From NCBI GenBank assembly GCA_033763635.1, contig JANRKG010000074.1, forward strand, positions 1 through 6,283: DNA of 6,283 nucleotides. Direction: 5' to 3'. The notes below the pieces were generated by a model that had not been told where the DNA came from, did no database searches, and was given only the letters and a program-made list of their open reading frames with translations. The position numbers and the translations under genes are program-made. This DNA is from JANRKG01 sp033763635 (lineage in GTDB: Bacteria; Cyanobacteriota; Cyanobacteriia; GCF-001939115). Below are positions 4,496 through 6,283 of this stretch, one piece after another. The stretch's first letter is position 1. Each line of letters opens with the position of its first letter.

Positions 4496-6283
4496 TTAAT
4501 CAACGGGGAGAACTGGCCTTGCGGAAGTAACGACAAGATGGCATCCCTGGTGCCTGGTAGAATCCTCCTCCAGACAACCGCCAAAGACGCAGGAGCAATC
4601 CAGGTCGCCAGGATCTCCTCAACCTCTTCAGGTGTGATCCGCCCAATCTCATCGACGATTGCATTGAGGGCTTTAACAACCACATCCTCCAGTGGGGTAC
4701 ATTGGTGATCGCATTTTGCTGGAAGAGAATTATTAGACGAGTTGCGATCACGCGACCGTTGGCGGCTCTCAAAGCGATCGCTCAGGGCTTTGAGGATTGT
4801 CTCGCGGTCCTGGTCTTCGCGATTGACAAGCTGGTATTGCCGCTGCCGATTTTCCCGGCTGCCCTTCCATCCCACTTCCTCAATGCCATCTCTGCCATAC
4901 AGTTTGCGGAGAATCTTATTGACCGTCTTCACTGGATGCAGGTCGTCATTCTCAGATACGGTGAGTCTTGCATACCGCCGGAGCTGGTCTCTGTGAAGCT
5001 TGGCCCATTGATGAACCTCCAGCACATGGGGTGTCCTGTTATCCCATTGCTCAATTTCGCCATTCATAAAAGATTGCAGGGGACATAAACTCAACAATCT
5101 TGCCAGAGCCGAACGGTTGCTCAATTGATGAACAACGACGAACCTGCCTGTTTTAGCACTCTGGGAAAAGGAATTCCCCCATGACCAGCGATCGAGTTGT
5201 CTCGCTTCCTCTGGGTGTTGAGATAGCCAGAGCAGTTCGGTACTTCTGAGAAATTGACCCTGATTCTGGACGATCGTCTTGAGGACAAAATCAACCTGAT
5301 TCAGGGGTGCTCCAGGGAGGCGATCTTCCATCAGCCGTTTGCGAGCCTTCAAGCGATTCTGTGGGCTTGCTCCTGGTAAGTTGAGGATTGTGTGGGCTTC
5401 GCTGACCGTAAGCTCTCCAGTGTCTGTCTTAACCCACTGTTCGGTTGTTTCCTGGTCCAGTTGGTTGCCAATCGACATCGATTCTTCCGCCAGGTGCCGG
5501 ATGCTCCCCAACGGTTTGAAGTGGACTTTGTAACCCCTGGACTCCCAAAGGGCCATGAGGGTATCACGGATTGCTAGCTTGTTGTAGTTTTCCCTTGCTT
5601 TGTAACGCGCGTAGTATTTCATGTAGAAGTTCAAGATCGAATCAGGATTGCTCAAGTCCTGCTCCATCCGTTGCAGCGCTGTCACTAAGTCGGCTTCTCC
5701 GGTTTGTTGCACTGCGTACTGGGCAAATTCGATTAACCTTTTGACTCCCTCGGTGTTTTGTCTGAGATCCCGAATAATCAAGTCGGGTCTGCAACCCCCG
5801 TAAAGGGTATCCCGTTGGACCGACTTTTCCTTGATGCAACCAAAGCGGGGGACATCGGTTCGTAGTCGGTCGCATATTTGCTTCGCGTCCCGTGGCTCCA
5901 GGTGAGTCAGATTGAAGGCCATTGCATGGAAGTGCCCCTGGGGATCATCAAAGCTCACGCCGGATACGAGGGCTGGTGAACAGCCAAATACTCTCGGTCG
6001 AGCCTCCTCAATCCATTGGTTTGGATTTGCGATAATCTGCCGTGCCCAGTCTTCGCCAGAGTTCTCCCCATCAATAAAGGTGCCTTCAATCCCTTGCTCG
6101 GCTAGAAACCTCTCTGTTCTGCGTAGCCATTTCTGGTAATCGGTCACGACGAAAAGGTTTTCACCACGTTCTAGTCGCATGAGCATCTCATCCCAAATGA
6201 GGGAAGGAGCATCGTAAACCTCATAGGTTCGTTTTTGAGTCTGTTCTTTTTCAAATTTCACGAAGCTCACAACTTCGAGTCCT
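4453..6283 (-). CDS. CyRepA1-type plasmid replication protein (helicase C-terminal lobe and C-terminal domains), 5' end beyond window
   Basis: The frame is open to the right edge: four codons (G-L-E-V) precede the first GTG at 6270, so the true start lies outside and 609 full codons are visible. Numbering from that GTG, ENLFVVTDYQKW (37-48) is motif IV-like. FGCSPALVSGVSFD (95-108) fits motif V, and QICDRLRTDVPRFG (131-144) fits motif VI of superfamily 2 helicases of the origin-binding-protein type. In the family as I know it, an N-terminal primase/Toprim-like DUF3854 domain and the Walker A/DE-box lobe come first, which would be off the window. Residues about 440-483 (HPVKTVNKILRKLYGRDG to RQYQLV) look like a winged helix. 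Residues 500-520 are a polar linker. Residues 525-605 are helical, ending VALQPVV. It transcribes toward the TraM-like gene. It should initiate plasmid replication, with the origin probably nearby. Confidence 0.85.
   Translation of the reverse strand, partial: GLEVVSFVKFEKEQTQKRTYEVYDAPSLIWDEMLMRLERGENLFVVTDYQKWLRRTERFLAEQGIEGTFIDGENSGEDWARQIIANPNQWIEEARPRVFGCSPALVSGVSFDDPQGHFHAMAFNLTHLEPRDAKQICDRLRTDVPRFGCIKEKSVQRDTLYGGCRPDLIIRDLRQNTEGVKRLIEFAQYAVQQTGEADLVTALQRMEQDLSNPDSILNFYMKYYARYKARENYNKLAIRDTLMALWESRGYKVHFKPLGSIRHLAEESMSIGNQLDQETTEQWVKTDTGELTVSEAHTILNLPGASPQNRLKARKRLMEDRLPGAPLNQVDFVLKTIVQNQGQFLRSTELLWLSQHPEEARQLDRWSWGNSFSQSAKTGRFVVVHQLSNRSALARLLSLCPLQSFMNGEIEQWDNRTPHVLEVHQWAKLHRDQLRRYARLTVSENDDLHPVKTVNKILRKLYGRDGIEEVGWKGSRENRQRQYQLVNREDQDRETILKALSDRFESRQRSRDRNSSNNSLPAKCDHQCTPLEDVVVKALNAIVDEIGRITPEEVEEILATWIAPASLAVVWRRILPGTRDAILSLLPQGQFSPLINRFLKESVALQPVV

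Noticed and set aside
6268..6270. GTG as start codon of the replication gene
   Set aside because: The frame continues upstream without a stop to the window edge, and the first visible residues lie in the middle of a helicase domain, so this GTG is internal.

Overview
The window looks like part of a plasmid (or plasmid-derived island) from a cyanobacterium. Seven copies of the HIP1 octamer GCGATCGC, the hallmark repeat of many cyanobacterial genomes, occur in 6.3 kb. The recognisable genes are for replication and mobilisation, with no metabolic or core genes. Two genes run off the window: the relaxase on the left and the replication protein on the right. The complete replicon is therefore not visible.

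Layout. (a) 1-1049, minus strand: N-terminal 349 codons of a MobV (Mob_Pre) relaxase with the H-L-D-E-x-x-P-H-x-H metal-binding motif, followed by a coiled-coil linker and the start of a primase-type domain. (b) 1050-1829: about 780 bases with no convincing gene but much structure. It holds a perfect 10-bp inverted repeat around a 31-nt loop (oriT or operator candidate), two phased 10-bp repeats, a degenerate 105-bp tandem repeat carrying four YTGGAA motifs, a separate 18-bp direct repeat and a short hairpin. (c) 1830-4189, plus strand: three genes in order, a small HTH-like protein with a long disordered tail, a ParA/StbB/TraL-type P-loop ATPase, and a coiled-coil protein with one C-terminal membrane segment. 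The last two overlap by ATGA. The order and sizes recall the traK-traL-traM genes of IncP plasmids, mobC-mobD-mobE of pTF-FC2 and stbABC of R388. (d) 4179-4487: an uncertain small ORF with a strong Shine-Dalgarno sequence but a CTG start, in a segment that also holds a startless but coding-like frame on the other strand. (e) 4453-6283, minus strand: C-terminal 609 codons of a CyRepA1-type plasmid replication protein, covering the second helicase lobe and a winged-helix-like region.

How they could work together (inference): the Rep protein replicates the element and the MobV relaxase nicks an oriT that probably lies in the 1050-1829 region. The divergent three-gene operon would bind DNA near oriT or the repeats and link the plasmid or relaxosome to the membrane, for transfer or stable inheritance. 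No type IV secretion genes or coupling protein are in view, so on this evidence the element is mobilisable rather than self-transmissible.
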